A stretch of DNA of 64,000 nt, from contig CAYRNF010000003.1 in the NCBI GenBank assembly GCA_964425695.1, positions 124,001-188,000 on the forward strand. The letters are read 5' to 3'. A program made the translations under genes and the position numbers. Below, in pieces: positions 34,898 through 42,747 of this stretch. Position 1 is the first letter of the stretch; each line of letters starts with the position of its first letter. This stretch comes from JAKPBU01 sp964425695. GTDB taxonomy: Bacteria > Pseudomonadota > Gammaproteobacteria > Xanthomonadales > Xanthomonadaceae. A model generated the notes under the pieces. The model was given only the letters and a program-made list of their open reading frames with translations. It was not told where the DNA came from and did no database searches.

Positions 34898-34928
34898 ACA
34901 AGGCCCCTGCCAGGGGCAGGGGCCTTGT
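34898..34928 (-). terminator. Terminator after tRNA-Asp
   Basis: A perfect 14-bp inverted repeat, ACAAGGCCCCTGCC and its complement with a 3-nt loop, followed on the minus strand by a T-rich stretch. It lies 9 bp beyond the 3' end of tRNA-Asp. Confidence 0.85.
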
Positions 34929-34937
34929 AGGTACGAC

Positions 34938-35014
34938 TGGCGGAGCGGACGGGACTCGAACCCGCGACCTCCGGCGTGACAGGCCAGCATTCTAACCGAC
35001 TGAACTACCGCTCC
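34938..35014 (-). tRNA. tRNA-Asp (anticodon GTC)
   Basis: A 77-nt tRNA with encoded CCA, acceptor GGAGCGG / CCGCTCC, loop CTGTCAC giving anticodon GTC, and a canonical T-arm GCGGGTTCGAGTCCCGT. Confidence 0.97.
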
Positions 35015-35205
35015 GCGAAGGCGCGGAACTATACAAGACGCGGCGTGCGGGCTGCAAGCGAATCTTTTCGTCCGTCGTGCAATCCGCTGCCTCTGCGAGT
35101 GCCGTAGACGATAGGCGCGAAGACGTCCACACCACACGGACCGCACTTCAGCGTGTCGGCCTACCCCGCAGGATCCTTGCGCGTGGGAACCGGCTTCCGC
35201 AGATC

Positions 35206-35280
35206 TGGTGGGTGCTGAGGGGATCGAACCCCCGACCCTCTCCGTGTAAAGGAGACGCTCTACCGCTGAGCTAAGCACCC
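35206..35280 (-). tRNA. tRNA-Val (anticodon TAC)
   Basis: A 75-nt tRNA with encoded CCA, acceptor GGGTGCT / AGCACCC, loop TTTACAC giving anticodon TAC, and T-arm GGGGGTTCGATCCCCTC with one wobble. tRNA-Asp follows 191 bp downstream on the same strand. Confidence 0.96.
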
Positions 35281-35446
35281 GGGGAAGCGCATGATACCGC
35301 GAGGTCGAGCCCGGTTCGGCTTGTGTCGAACGCAGCGGCCCTTGCCGCGACGCTGCCCGTCTCGGCGGTTCGCTCGCCTTCGCGGTGGGACGGGTTGCTC
35401 GCGGCGAGGTTCCCCTCCTCGGCACCCACCGCATGCATCACAAAGG

Positions 35447-35474
35447 AAAAGCCCGCGCAGACGCGGGCTTTTTC
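35447..35474 (-). terminator. Rho-independent terminator after lon
   Basis: Stem AAAAGCCCGCG / CGCGGGCTTTT with loop CAGA, lying 20-50 bp beyond the lon stop codon. Confidence 0.9.
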
Positions 35475-35495
35475 CTGCCGATCGCCTGCCGGCGC

Positions 35496-37976
35496 CTAGT
35501 GCCGCGCGCCCGGCTTTTCCGGCGGCTTGACCACCGACTGATCCACCGGCGTCTGCTCGGCTTCGCGCGCCACGTCTTCCAGTCCCTCGCTCACGACCTT
35601 GGGCGTCAGCGGGCGTTCCAGCGCCAGGTCCAGCACCTCGTCGATCCACTTCACCGGCACGATCTTCATGTGCTGGGTGACGTTCTTGGGGATGTCGGCC
35701 AAATCCTTGCGGTTCTCGTCCGGGATGATCACCGTCTTGATCCCGCCCCGCAGCGCAGCCAGCAGCTTCTCCTTCAGGCCTCCGATCGCGGTGACCTTGC
35801 CGCGCAGCGTGATCTCGCCGGTCATCGCCACGTCGCTGCGCACCGGCACCTTTGTCAGCGTGGACACCAGCGACGTCGCCATGGCGATGCCGGCGCTCGG
35901 GCCGTCCTTCGGCGTGGCGCCATCGGGCACGTGCACATGCACGTCGAGCTTCTGCAGGAAGTCCAGGTCGATGCCCAGCCGCTCGGTGCGCGCACGCACC
36001 ACGCTCAGCGCCGCCGATGCCGACTCCTTCATCACGTCGCCGAGCTGACCGGTCAGGATCAGCTGCCCCTTGCCCGGCACCAGCGTGGATTCGATCTGCA
36101 GCAGGTCGCCGCCGACCTCGGTCCATGCCAGCCCCGTCACCAGCCCGATCTCGTTCTCGGCCTCGGCACGGCCGAAGTCGTAGCGCTGTACGCCCAGGTA
36201 CTTGTCTAGGTTCTTGGCGGTGACGTTGACGGCCTTCGCGGGCTTGGTGCCCTTCTTCGGCACAGGGCCCTTCAGCGCGATCTCCTTCACCACCTTGCGC
36301 GCGATGCGCGCGATCTCGCGTTCCAGGTTGCGTACGCCGGACTCGCGCGTGTAGTAGCGCACGATGTCGCGCACCGCGCCTTCGGCGATCTGCAGTTCGC
36401 CCTCGCGCAGGCCGTTGGCCTTGAGCTGCTTGGGGATCAGGTAGCGCGTGGCGATGTTGAGCTTCTCTTCCTCGGTGTAACCCGGGATCCGGATCACTTC
36501 CATGCGGTCCAGCAGCGGACCGGGGATGTTGAGCGAATTGGACGTCGCCACGAACATCACTTCCGACAGGTCGAGGTCGACTTCCAGGTAGTGGTCGTTG
36601 AACGCGTTGTTCTGCTCCGGATCGAGCACCTCCAGCAGCGCCGACGACGGATCGCCGCGGAAGTCCATCGACATCTTGTCGATCTCGTCCAGGACGAACA
36701 GCGGATTCTTGGAACCGACCTTGTTGAGGTTCTGCACGATCCGGCCCGGCATCGAACCGACATAGGTGCGGCGATGCCCGCGGATCTCCGCCTCGTCGCG
36801 CACGCCGCCCAAAGACATGCGCACGAACTTGCGGTTGGTGGCCTTGGCGATGCTCTGCCCGAGCGAGGTCTTGCCCACGCCCGGCGGGCCGACCAGGCAC
36901 AGGATCGCGCCCTTCATCTTGCTCACGCGCGACTGCACGGCGAGATATTCCAGGATGCGTTCCTTGACCTTCTCGAGCCCGTAGTGGTCGGCGTCGAGCA
37001 CGTCCTGCGCGGCCTTCAGGTCCTTGCGCACCTTGGTGCGCTTCTTCCACGGCACGCCCAGCAGCCAGTCGAGGTAGTTGCGCACCACGCCGGCCTCGGC
37101 CGACATCGGCGACATCTGCTTGAGCTTGTTGAACTCGTTCTTGGCCTTGGCTTCCACGGCCTTGGGCATGCCGGCCTCGGCGATCTTGCGCGCCAGTTCG
37201 TCCAGGTCGCTCGGCGCATCGTCGATGTCGCCCAGCTCCTTCTGGATCGCCTTCATCTGCTCGTTGAGGTAGTACTCGCGCTGCGACTTCTCCATCTGCG
37301 ACTTGACGCGGCCGCGGATGCGCTTCTCCATCTGCTGCACGTCGATCTCGCCGTCCACGAAGCCCACCAGCAGCTCCAGGCGGTCGCCCACGTCCAGCGT
37401 CTCGAGCAGCTTCTGCTTGTCGGCCAGGCGCACTCCGAGGTGCGCGGCCACGGTGTCGGCCAGCCTGCCCGGCTCGTCGATGCCCGTCAGCGTCTGCAGC
37501 AGCTCCGGCGGAAGCTTGCGGTTGGTCTTGACGTACTGCTCGAACAGCGACATCAGCGAACGCACCACCGCTTCGACCTCGCGCTCGTCGCGCGACTGCG
37601 CCGAATCGATCGCCTCGGCGTCGCCGACGAGCGTGCCCTCCTGTTCGACCACGGCGGACACGCGCACGCGCTCGACGCCCTCCACCAGCACCTTGATCGT
37701 GCCGTCGGGCAGCTTCAGCAGCTGCAGCACCGTGGCCAGCGTGCCGATCTCGTACAGGTCGCCGGCGCCCGGATCGTCGGTCTCGGCCGATTTCTGCGCC
37801 ACCAGCAGGATGCGCTTGTCCGCTTCCATCGCCTGGTCGAGCGCGCGGATCGACTTGTCGCGCCCCACGAACAGCGGGATCACCATGTGCGGGAACACCA
37901 CCACGTCGCGCAGCGGCAGGACCGGCAGGGTCGACACCGTGCCTGGCGAAGTCATGGTTTCGTTGGAAGCGGTCAT
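35496..37976 (-). CDS. lon: ATP-dependent protease Lon
   Basis: Lon degrades misfolded and regulatory proteins in the cytoplasm. The 826-residue protein has the N-terminal LON domain from TLPVLPLRDVVVFPHMVIPL, a central AAA+ module with Walker A GPPGVGKTSLG, Walker B FVLDEIDKMS, and the C-terminal protease with catalytic Ser694 (DGPSAGIAM) and Lys737 (LKEKLL). The ATG at MTASNETMTS is taken as start; the upstream extension lacks family similarity. It sits in the tig-clpP-clpX-lon-ppiD order widely conserved in proteobacteria. The HU-type gene hupB, often found after lon, is absent here. Confidence 0.98.
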   Translation of the reverse strand: MTASNETMTSPGTVSTLPVLPLRDVVVFPHMVIPLFVGRDKSIRALDQAMEADKRILLVAQKSAETDDPGAGDLYEIGTLATVLQLLKLPDGTIKVLVEGVERVRVSAVVEQEGTLVGDAEAIDSAQSRDEREVEAVVRSLMSLFEQYVKTNRKLPPELLQTLTGIDEPGRLADTVAAHLGVRLADKQKLLETLDVGDRLELLVGFVDGEIDVQQMEKRIRGRVKSQMEKSQREYYLNEQMKAIQKELGDIDDAPSDLDELARKIAEAGMPKAVEAKAKNEFNKLKQMSPMSAEAGVVRNYLDWLLGVPWKKRTKVRKDLKAAQDVLDADHYGLEKVKERILEYLAVQSRVSKMKGAILCLVGPPGVGKTSLGQSIAKATNRKFVRMSLGGVRDEAEIRGHRRTYVGSMPGRIVQNLNKVGSKNPLFVLDEIDKMSMDFRGDPSSALLEVLDPEQNNAFNDHYLEVDLDLSEVMFVATSNSLNIPGPLLDRMEVIRIPGYTEEEKLNIATRYLIPKQLKANGLREGELQIAEGAVRDIVRYYTRESGVRNLEREIARIARKVVKEIALKGPVPKKGTKPAKAVNVTAKNLDKYLGVQRYDFGRAEAENEIGLVTGLAWTEVGGDLLQIESTLVPGKGQLILTGQLGDVMKESASAALSVVRARTERLGIDLDFLQKLDVHVHVPDGATPKDGPSAGIAMATSLVSTLTKVPVRSDVAMTGEITLRGKVTAIGGLKEKLLAALRGGIKTVIIPDENRKDLADIPKNVTQHMKIVPVKWIDEVLDLALERPLTPKVVSEGLEDVAREAEQTPVDQSVVKPPEKPGARH

Positions 37977-38187
37977 GCGGGCTCCGGAAGAACTGCGGGG
38001 GCGCGTGCCCCGATGATGCACGGTATGGGGGCACGGCACGAGGCACGCAAGACGCGTGCCGCCTGCCCTTCAGGACGCGGCGGGCGCCCGCTGCCAACCT
38101 TCGTTGCCGGGCACGGCAGGCCGGCCCGAGGAGGGCGGAAACCGACGCAGGTTGGAGCGGGCGGGCGCGCAGCGCGCGCCCGGGGCG

Positions 38188-39474
38188 TCACTCGGCCGAG
38201 GCGACCTTGGGTGCGGGCGCCGGCGTTTCGTAGATCAGGTACGGCTCGGTCTTGTGCTCGATCACCGACTCGTCCACCACCACCTTGCTGACGTTCTCGA
38301 GCGAAGGCAGGTCGTACATGGTGTCCAGCAGCACCGACTCGACGATGGTGCGCAGGCCGCGCGCACCGGTCTTGCGCTTCAGCGCCTTCTTGGCGATGGC
38401 CGCAAGCGCGTCCGGCCGGATCTCCAGCTCCACGCCTTCCATCTCGAAGAGCTTGCGGAACTGCTTGCTGATCGCGTTCTTCGGTTCGGTGAGGATCTTG
38501 ATCAGCGCCGCCTCGTCGAGCTCTTCCAGGGTCGCGACCACCGGCAGGCGGCCGACGAACTCGGGAATCAGCCCGAACTTGATCAGGTCCTCCGGCTCCA
38601 CCTCGGCCAGCACCTTGCCGACTTCGGTCTTGCGCTCGGCGCTCTTGACCTTCGCGGAGAAGCCGATGCCGCCGGCCTCGGTGCTGCGCTGCTGGATGAT
38701 CTTCTCCAGCCCCGCGAACGCGCCGCCCACGATGAACAGGATGTTGCGGGTATCGACCTGCAGGAACTCCTGCTGCGGATGCTTGCGCCCGCCCTGCGGC
38801 GGCACGCTGGCGATGGTGCCCTCGATCAGCTTCAGCAGCGCCTGCTGCACGCCTTCGCCGGACACGTCGCGGGTGATCGACGGGTTCTCGCTCTTGCGCG
38901 AGATCTTGTCGATCTCGTCGATGTAGACGATGCCCTGCTGCGCCTTCTCGACGTCGTAATCGCACTTCTGCAGCAGCTTCTGGATGATGTTTTCCACGTC
39001 CTCGCCGACGTAGCCGGCTTCGGTCAGCGTGGTGGCATCGGCCATGGTGAACGGCACGTTGAGCAGCCGCGCCAGCGTCTCGGCCAGCAGGGTCTTGCCC
39101 GAACCGGTGGGGCCGACCAGCAGGATGTTCGACTTGGCCAGTTCGACGTCGTCGGACTTCTGGCGGCTCTCGATCCGCTTGTAGTGGTTGTACACGGCCA
39201 CCGCGAGCGTCTTCTTTGCGCGCTGCTGGCCGATCACGTACTGGTCGAGGACCTCGAGGATTTCCTTGGGCTTGGGCAGGCTGCTGCGCGCGCTCTGCGA
39301 CTTCTCCTCGAGTTCCTCGCGGATGATGTCGTTGCACAGCTCCACGCACTCGTCGCAGATGAACACGCTGGGCCCGGCGATGAGTTTGCGGACTTCGTGC
39401 TGGCTTTTGCCGCAGAAGGAGCAGTAGAGGATCTTGTTGCTGTCCCCCGAACGGCCCTGACGGTCTTCGCTCAT
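38188..39474 (-). CDS. clpX: ATP-dependent Clp protease ATP-binding subunit ClpX
   Basis: ClpX is the AAA+ unfoldase that feeds ClpP. The 428-residue protein begins with the C4 zinc-binding domain (C18, C21, C40, C43 in YCSFCGKS and CDECVELC), followed by Walker A GPTGSGKTLLAETLA near residue 121, Walker B IVYIDEIDKIS, the pore loop GYVGEDVE and the ClpP-binding IGF-type loop at LIKFGLIPEFVGRLP. It is 159 bp downstream of clpP. Confidence 0.98.
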   Translation of the reverse strand: MSEDRQGRSGDSNKILYCSFCGKSQHEVRKLIAGPSVFICDECVELCNDIIREELEEKSQSARSSLPKPKEILEVLDQYVIGQQRAKKTLAVAVYNHYKRIESRQKSDDVELAKSNILLVGPTGSGKTLLAETLARLLNVPFTMADATTLTEAGYVGEDVENIIQKLLQKCDYDVEKAQQGIVYIDEIDKISRKSENPSITRDVSGEGVQQALLKLIEGTIASVPPQGGRKHPQQEFLQVDTRNILFIVGGAFAGLEKIIQQRSTEAGGIGFSAKVKSAERKTEVGKVLAEVEPEDLIKFGLIPEFVGRLPVVATLEELDEAALIKILTEPKNAISKQFRKLFEMEGVELEIRPDALAAIAKKALKRKTGARGLRTIVESVLLDTMYDLPSLENVSKVVVDESVIEHKTEPYLIYETPAPAPKVASAE

Positions 39475-39633
39475 GCGTTGCTACCGGTTCCCGACTCTAG
39501 TGTGATGCAGATGTGAAAGCGGTTCCGGCCCGAGAATAACACAGGGGTTCCGGCCGTCGATGCCGGCGGCCGGAGGGCGCGGAAGCGCTTGGAAAGTGGC
39601 ACGGAAGGCGCCCCGAAGCGCCCGTGCCGGCGC

Positions 39634-40263
39634 CTACCCGGGCTGGATCGAGTCTTCCGGACGGCGCTCGAGCACCTGGTCCACCAGGCCGTACTCGCGT
39701 GCGGCCTCGGCGCTCTTGAAGTTGTCGCGATCGGTGTCGCGGGCGATGGTCTCGATCGGCTGGCCGGTGTGCTTGGCCAGGATCTCGTTGAGGCGCTGGC
39801 GCATCGCCAGGATCTCGCGGGCCTGGATGTCGATGTCTGTGGCCTGGCCCTGCGCGCCGCCCAGCGGCTGGTGGATCATCACCCGCGAGTTCGGCAGCGC
39901 GTAGCGCTTGCCGGGTGCGCCCGCCGCCAGCAGCACCGCACCCATGCTCGCCGCCTGGCCGACGCAGATGGTGCTCACGTCCGGCTTGATGAACTGCATG
40001 GTGTCGTAGATGGCCATGCCTGAGGTGACGATGCCGCCGGGCGAATTGATGTACAGGCTGATGTCCTTCTCGGGATTCTCCGCTTCCAGGAACAGCATCT
40101 GCGCCACGATCACGTTGGCCACGTGGTCGTCCACGCCGCCCACCAGGAAGATCACCCGCTCTTTGAGCAGGCGCGAGTAGATGTCGTAGGCGCGTTCGCC
40201 ACGGCTGGTCTGCTCGACCACCATCGGAACGAGGTTCAGCGCGCGGGGTTCGATGCGGTTCAT
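39634..40263 (-). CDS. clpP: ATP-dependent Clp protease proteolytic subunit ClpP
   Basis: ClpP forms the barrel-shaped peptidase of ClpXP/ClpAP. In 209 residues it shows the catalytic Ser106 in GQAASMGA, His131 in MIHQPLGG and an aspartate in ARDTDRDNF, and the oxyanion loop NSPGG. The N-terminal part is a short propeptide typical of proteobacterial ClpP. It lies 34 bp after tig. Confidence 0.98.
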   Translation of the reverse strand: MNRIEPRALNLVPMVVEQTSRGERAYDIYSRLLKERVIFLVGGVDDHVANVIVAQMLFLEAENPEKDISLYINSPGGIVTSGMAIYDTMQFIKPDVSTICVGQAASMGAVLLAAGAPGKRYALPNSRVMIHQPLGGAQGQATDIDIQAREILAMRQRLNEILAKHTGQPIETIARDTDRDNFKSAEAAREYGLVDQVLERRPEDSIQPG

Positions 40264-40297
40264 TCGGTTGCGGTTTCCCGTTGGGGATGCCGGCGCC

Positions 40298-41617
40298 TTA
40301 CTGGGCGATGGCTTCCTGGAAGGTCAGGGTCTTGTCGGTGTGGGTGGCGCGTTCGGCGATCCAGTCGATCACCTGCTCTTCCATCACGCGGTTCTGCAGG
40401 CCCGACATAAGCTGGGGGTCGTTGCGGTACAACTCAACGACCTGTTGCGGTTCTTCGTAGGTGGAGGCGATCAGGCGGATGGTCTCCTCGACCCGGCGCG
40501 GGTCCAGGCGCAGCTGGTTGCGGCGCGCGATCTCGCCCACCAGCAGCCCCAGCAGCACGCGCTTGCGCGCGGCCTCCATGAACTGCACGTGCCCATCCGG
40601 GGGCATCTGCACGTCGCGCCCGCCCTGGCGGCGGACCTGCTCCATCGCCTGGGCCGCCATGGCACGCGCCTCGCCCTCGACCATGCGCGGCGGCAGCTCG
40701 GACGCGCCATACGCGGCCACCAGCTGCTCGCCGACCTCGCGCCGGAGGCGGTTCATCAGCGCGCCCTTGAGCTCGCGCTCCAGGTTGGTGCGGATATCGG
40801 CCCGGAACTGCGCCATTTCGCCGCTCTTCACGCCGAAGCTCTTGATGAACGCCGCGTCCACCTCCGGCAGCACCGGCTCGGAGACGCGCTCCACTTCCAG
40901 GTGCACGGTCGCCTTGCGGCCGGCCAGCTGGGCAACGCGGTAGTCGGCCGGGAAATCGACCTCGACCTGCTTGTGTTCGCCCGCCGAGACGCCAACCAGG
41001 GCGGATTCCAGCTCCGGCAGCATGGAACCGGTGCCCAGCACCGCCACGCCGCTCTCGGCGCCTTCGGCAGGCAGCCGGTCGTCGCCCACCTGCGACCAGG
41101 TCTGCACGTCGACGGCGTCGCCTTCCTGCGCGGCGCGGGTCACTTCGGACCAGCTGCGGCGCTGCAGGCGCAGGTTTTCGATCATGCGGTCGATGTCGTC
41201 TTCAGCCACCTCCGCGCTGTGGCGGACCACTTCGAGCTTCTCCACCTCGATGTCGCCGAAGTCCGGCACCACCTCGAACGTGGCGGTATAGGCCAGTTCA
41301 CCCTCGGCCTGGTCCGCGCTGGGCGCGATCTGCGGGTTGCCCGCCACGCGCAGCTCGTTGTCGCGGATCGCCTGGTCGAAGCCGCTGCGCAGCAGGCCGT
41401 CGAGGATCTCGGCACGGACCTGCGAGCCGAAGCGCTGCTGGATCACGCGCGTGGGGACCTTGCCGGGGCGGAAGCCCTTGATGCGCGCGGTGCGGGCCAT
41501 CTCCTTGAGGCGGCCGCCGACCTGCGTCTCGAGCTCCTCGGCGGGCACGCGGAAGGTGACCTTGCGCTCGAGGTTGCCGGTGGATTCGACGGAAATGCGT
41601 GGATCTGCAGCTGACAT
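40298..41617 (-). CDS. tig: Trigger factor
   Basis: Trigger factor is the ribosome-bound chaperone with peptidyl-prolyl isomerase activity. The 439-residue protein has the N-terminal ribosome-binding domain with the signature GFRPGKVPTRVIQQRFG near residue 47, a central FKBP-like domain around residues 160-245, and a helical C-terminal chaperone domain. It leads the tig-clpP-clpX group on the minus strand. Confidence 0.97.
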   Translation of the reverse strand: MSAADPRISVESTGNLERKVTFRVPAEELETQVGGRLKEMARTARIKGFRPGKVPTRVIQQRFGSQVRAEILDGLLRSGFDQAIRDNELRVAGNPQIAPSADQAEGELAYTATFEVVPDFGDIEVEKLEVVRHSAEVAEDDIDRMIENLRLQRRSWSEVTRAAQEGDAVDVQTWSQVGDDRLPAEGAESGVAVLGTGSMLPELESALVGVSAGEHKQVEVDFPADYRVAQLAGRKATVHLEVERVSEPVLPEVDAAFIKSFGVKSGEMAQFRADIRTNLERELKGALMNRLRREVGEQLVAAYGASELPPRMVEGEARAMAAQAMEQVRRQGGRDVQMPPDGHVQFMEAARKRVLLGLLVGEIARRNQLRLDPRRVEETIRLIASTYEEPQQVVELYRNDPQLMSGLQNRVMEEQVIDWIAERATHTDKTLTFQEAIAQ

Positions 41618-41865
41618 GACGACTCCTGCGACCGCGGGCTGGCCGCGGGTGGACGAAAGCGAAGGCCTGCCGCGGCGCGTGGCGAAGCCGCAGGCAGAAC
41701 GGGATAGTTTGGCGGATTTTACGGGGCGCGGCGAGCGCGCCGTTCTGGCGGCGGGCGGACCCTGCCGCTGCGGCCGGGGCGGATGCTGGCGGCAGGTGTC
41801 ACAACGGGAGGCGCGTCCCTGCGGCTTCGGCTAGGGCGAGGGGCGCCGCGCCCGCAAGACCCGGC

Positions 41866-41950
41866 TGGTGCGGAAGGGGGGACTCGAACCCCCACGCCTT
41901 GCGGCGTCAGAACCTAAATCTGGTGCGTCTACCAATTCCGCCACTTCCGC
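41866..41950 (-). tRNA. tRNA-Leu (anticodon TAG)
   Basis: An 85-nt type-II tRNA with encoded CCA, acceptor GCGGAAG / CTTCCGC, D-arm GGCGGAATTGGTAGACGC as in the other Leu tRNA, loop ATTTAGG giving anticodon TAG, and a long variable arm. It lies beyond the terminator of the tRNA cluster, so it may have its own promoter. Confidence 0.96.
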
Positions 41951-42082
41951 GTGGCGCGGATTCTACGGCGGCGCGCCTCGCCGTGCGCGTTGCCCGGCCG
42001 GGACCTTCGCCTGTGAATTCGCCGGATCCACGCCACGGCGGACCAAGCCTTGCGCAGTGCGTGCGCAGTGGCGTGCCTGCCC

Positions 42083-42145
42083 GAAGAAGACACTGGGGAT
42101 TTCTACCGCGCGCTGGGTACCTGGTGGGCCATCGGACAGTCGGAT
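42083..42145 (-). pseudogene. Degenerate copy of the tRNA-Lys 3' end and its terminator
   Basis: About 50-60 bp here align with 42227-42290, which holds the terminator and 3' end of tRNA-Lys: both read from a GAARAC...GGGAT...CT stretch through GGGTACYTGGTGGGCCRTC. Most mismatches are transitions, and the hairpin arms no longer pair well. It looks like a relic duplication of the tRNA-Lys terminus. The surrounding 41951-42264 gap (314 bp) holds nothing else recognised apart from the active terminator. Confidence 0.55.
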
Positions 42146-42223
42146 CTGGGATCGCGCCGGATCGCTCGCCCAGGCCGCACGCGCCCCGCCAAGCGCCGCC
42201 GCGCATCTCATCATTCCGTTTCG

Positions 42224-42257
42224 CAAAAGAAAACGCCCGGGATCTCTCCCGGGCGTT
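42224..42257 (-). terminator. Terminator of the tRNA-Pro-Arg-His-Lys cluster
   Basis: Perfect 11-bp stem AACGCCCGGGA / TCCCGGGCGTT with loop TCTC, followed on the minus strand by TTTTCTTTTG. It lies 8 bp beyond the tRNA-Lys 3' end. Confidence 0.92.
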
Positions 42258-42264
42258 GGGTACT

Positions 42265-42340
42265 TGGTGGGCCGTCAAGGATTCGAACCTTGGACCTATT
42301 GATTAAGAGTCAACTGCTCTACCAACTGAGCTAACGGCCC
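42265..42340 (-). tRNA. tRNA-Lys (anticodon CTT)
   Basis: A 76-nt tRNA with encoded CCA, acceptor GGGCCGT / ACGGCCC, loop CTCTTAA giving anticodon CTT. Confidence 0.97.
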
Positions 42341-42371
42341 GATGCAAGGAATTGTAGCAAAGAAAAGAAAT

Positions 42372-42447
42372 GGGGTGGCTGAGGGGACTCGAACCCCCGA
42401 CATCTGGAATCACAATCCAGGACTCTAACCAACTGAGCTACAGCCAC
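42372..42447 (-). tRNA. tRNA-His (anticodon GTG)
   Basis: A 76-nt tRNA with encoded CCA. The acceptor GTGGCTG pairs CAGCCAC, and a G just upstream (42448) supplies the G-1 that pairs with C73, the identity element of histidine tRNAs. Loop ATTGTGA gives anticodon GTG. Confidence 0.97.
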
Positions 42448-42471
42448 CATCTGACACTGATCCGCCGGTTC

Positions 42472-42548
42472 TGGCGCGCCCGGCAGGACTCGAACCTGCA
42501 ACCACCGGCTTAGAAGGCCGGTGCTCTATCCGGTTGAGCTACGGGCGC
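42472..42548 (-). tRNA. tRNA-Arg (anticodon TCT)
   Basis: A 77-nt tRNA with encoded CCA, acceptor GCGCCCG / CGGGCGC, loop CTTCTAA giving anticodon TCT. The order Arg-His is like that of the E. coli argX-hisR cluster. Confidence 0.97.
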
Positions 42549-42592
42549 CCGGCGTGGATTGTCGCATCCGGATTCCCGCAATGGCGCCGGGG

Positions 42593-42669
<77 letters not shown>

Positions 42670-42747
42670 CGGACGTTCCAGGCACCGCTCCCGAGGCGCG
42701 CCAGCGCTGCGAAAGGTCGCGTATTGTCGGAACCCGCCCGGTGCGTG

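Noticed and set aside
35260..38097. A 945-codon minus-strand frame over lon
   Set aside because: Out-of-phase reading of lon; composition is Arg/Gly/Ala repeats and the true lon frame has all catalytic residues.
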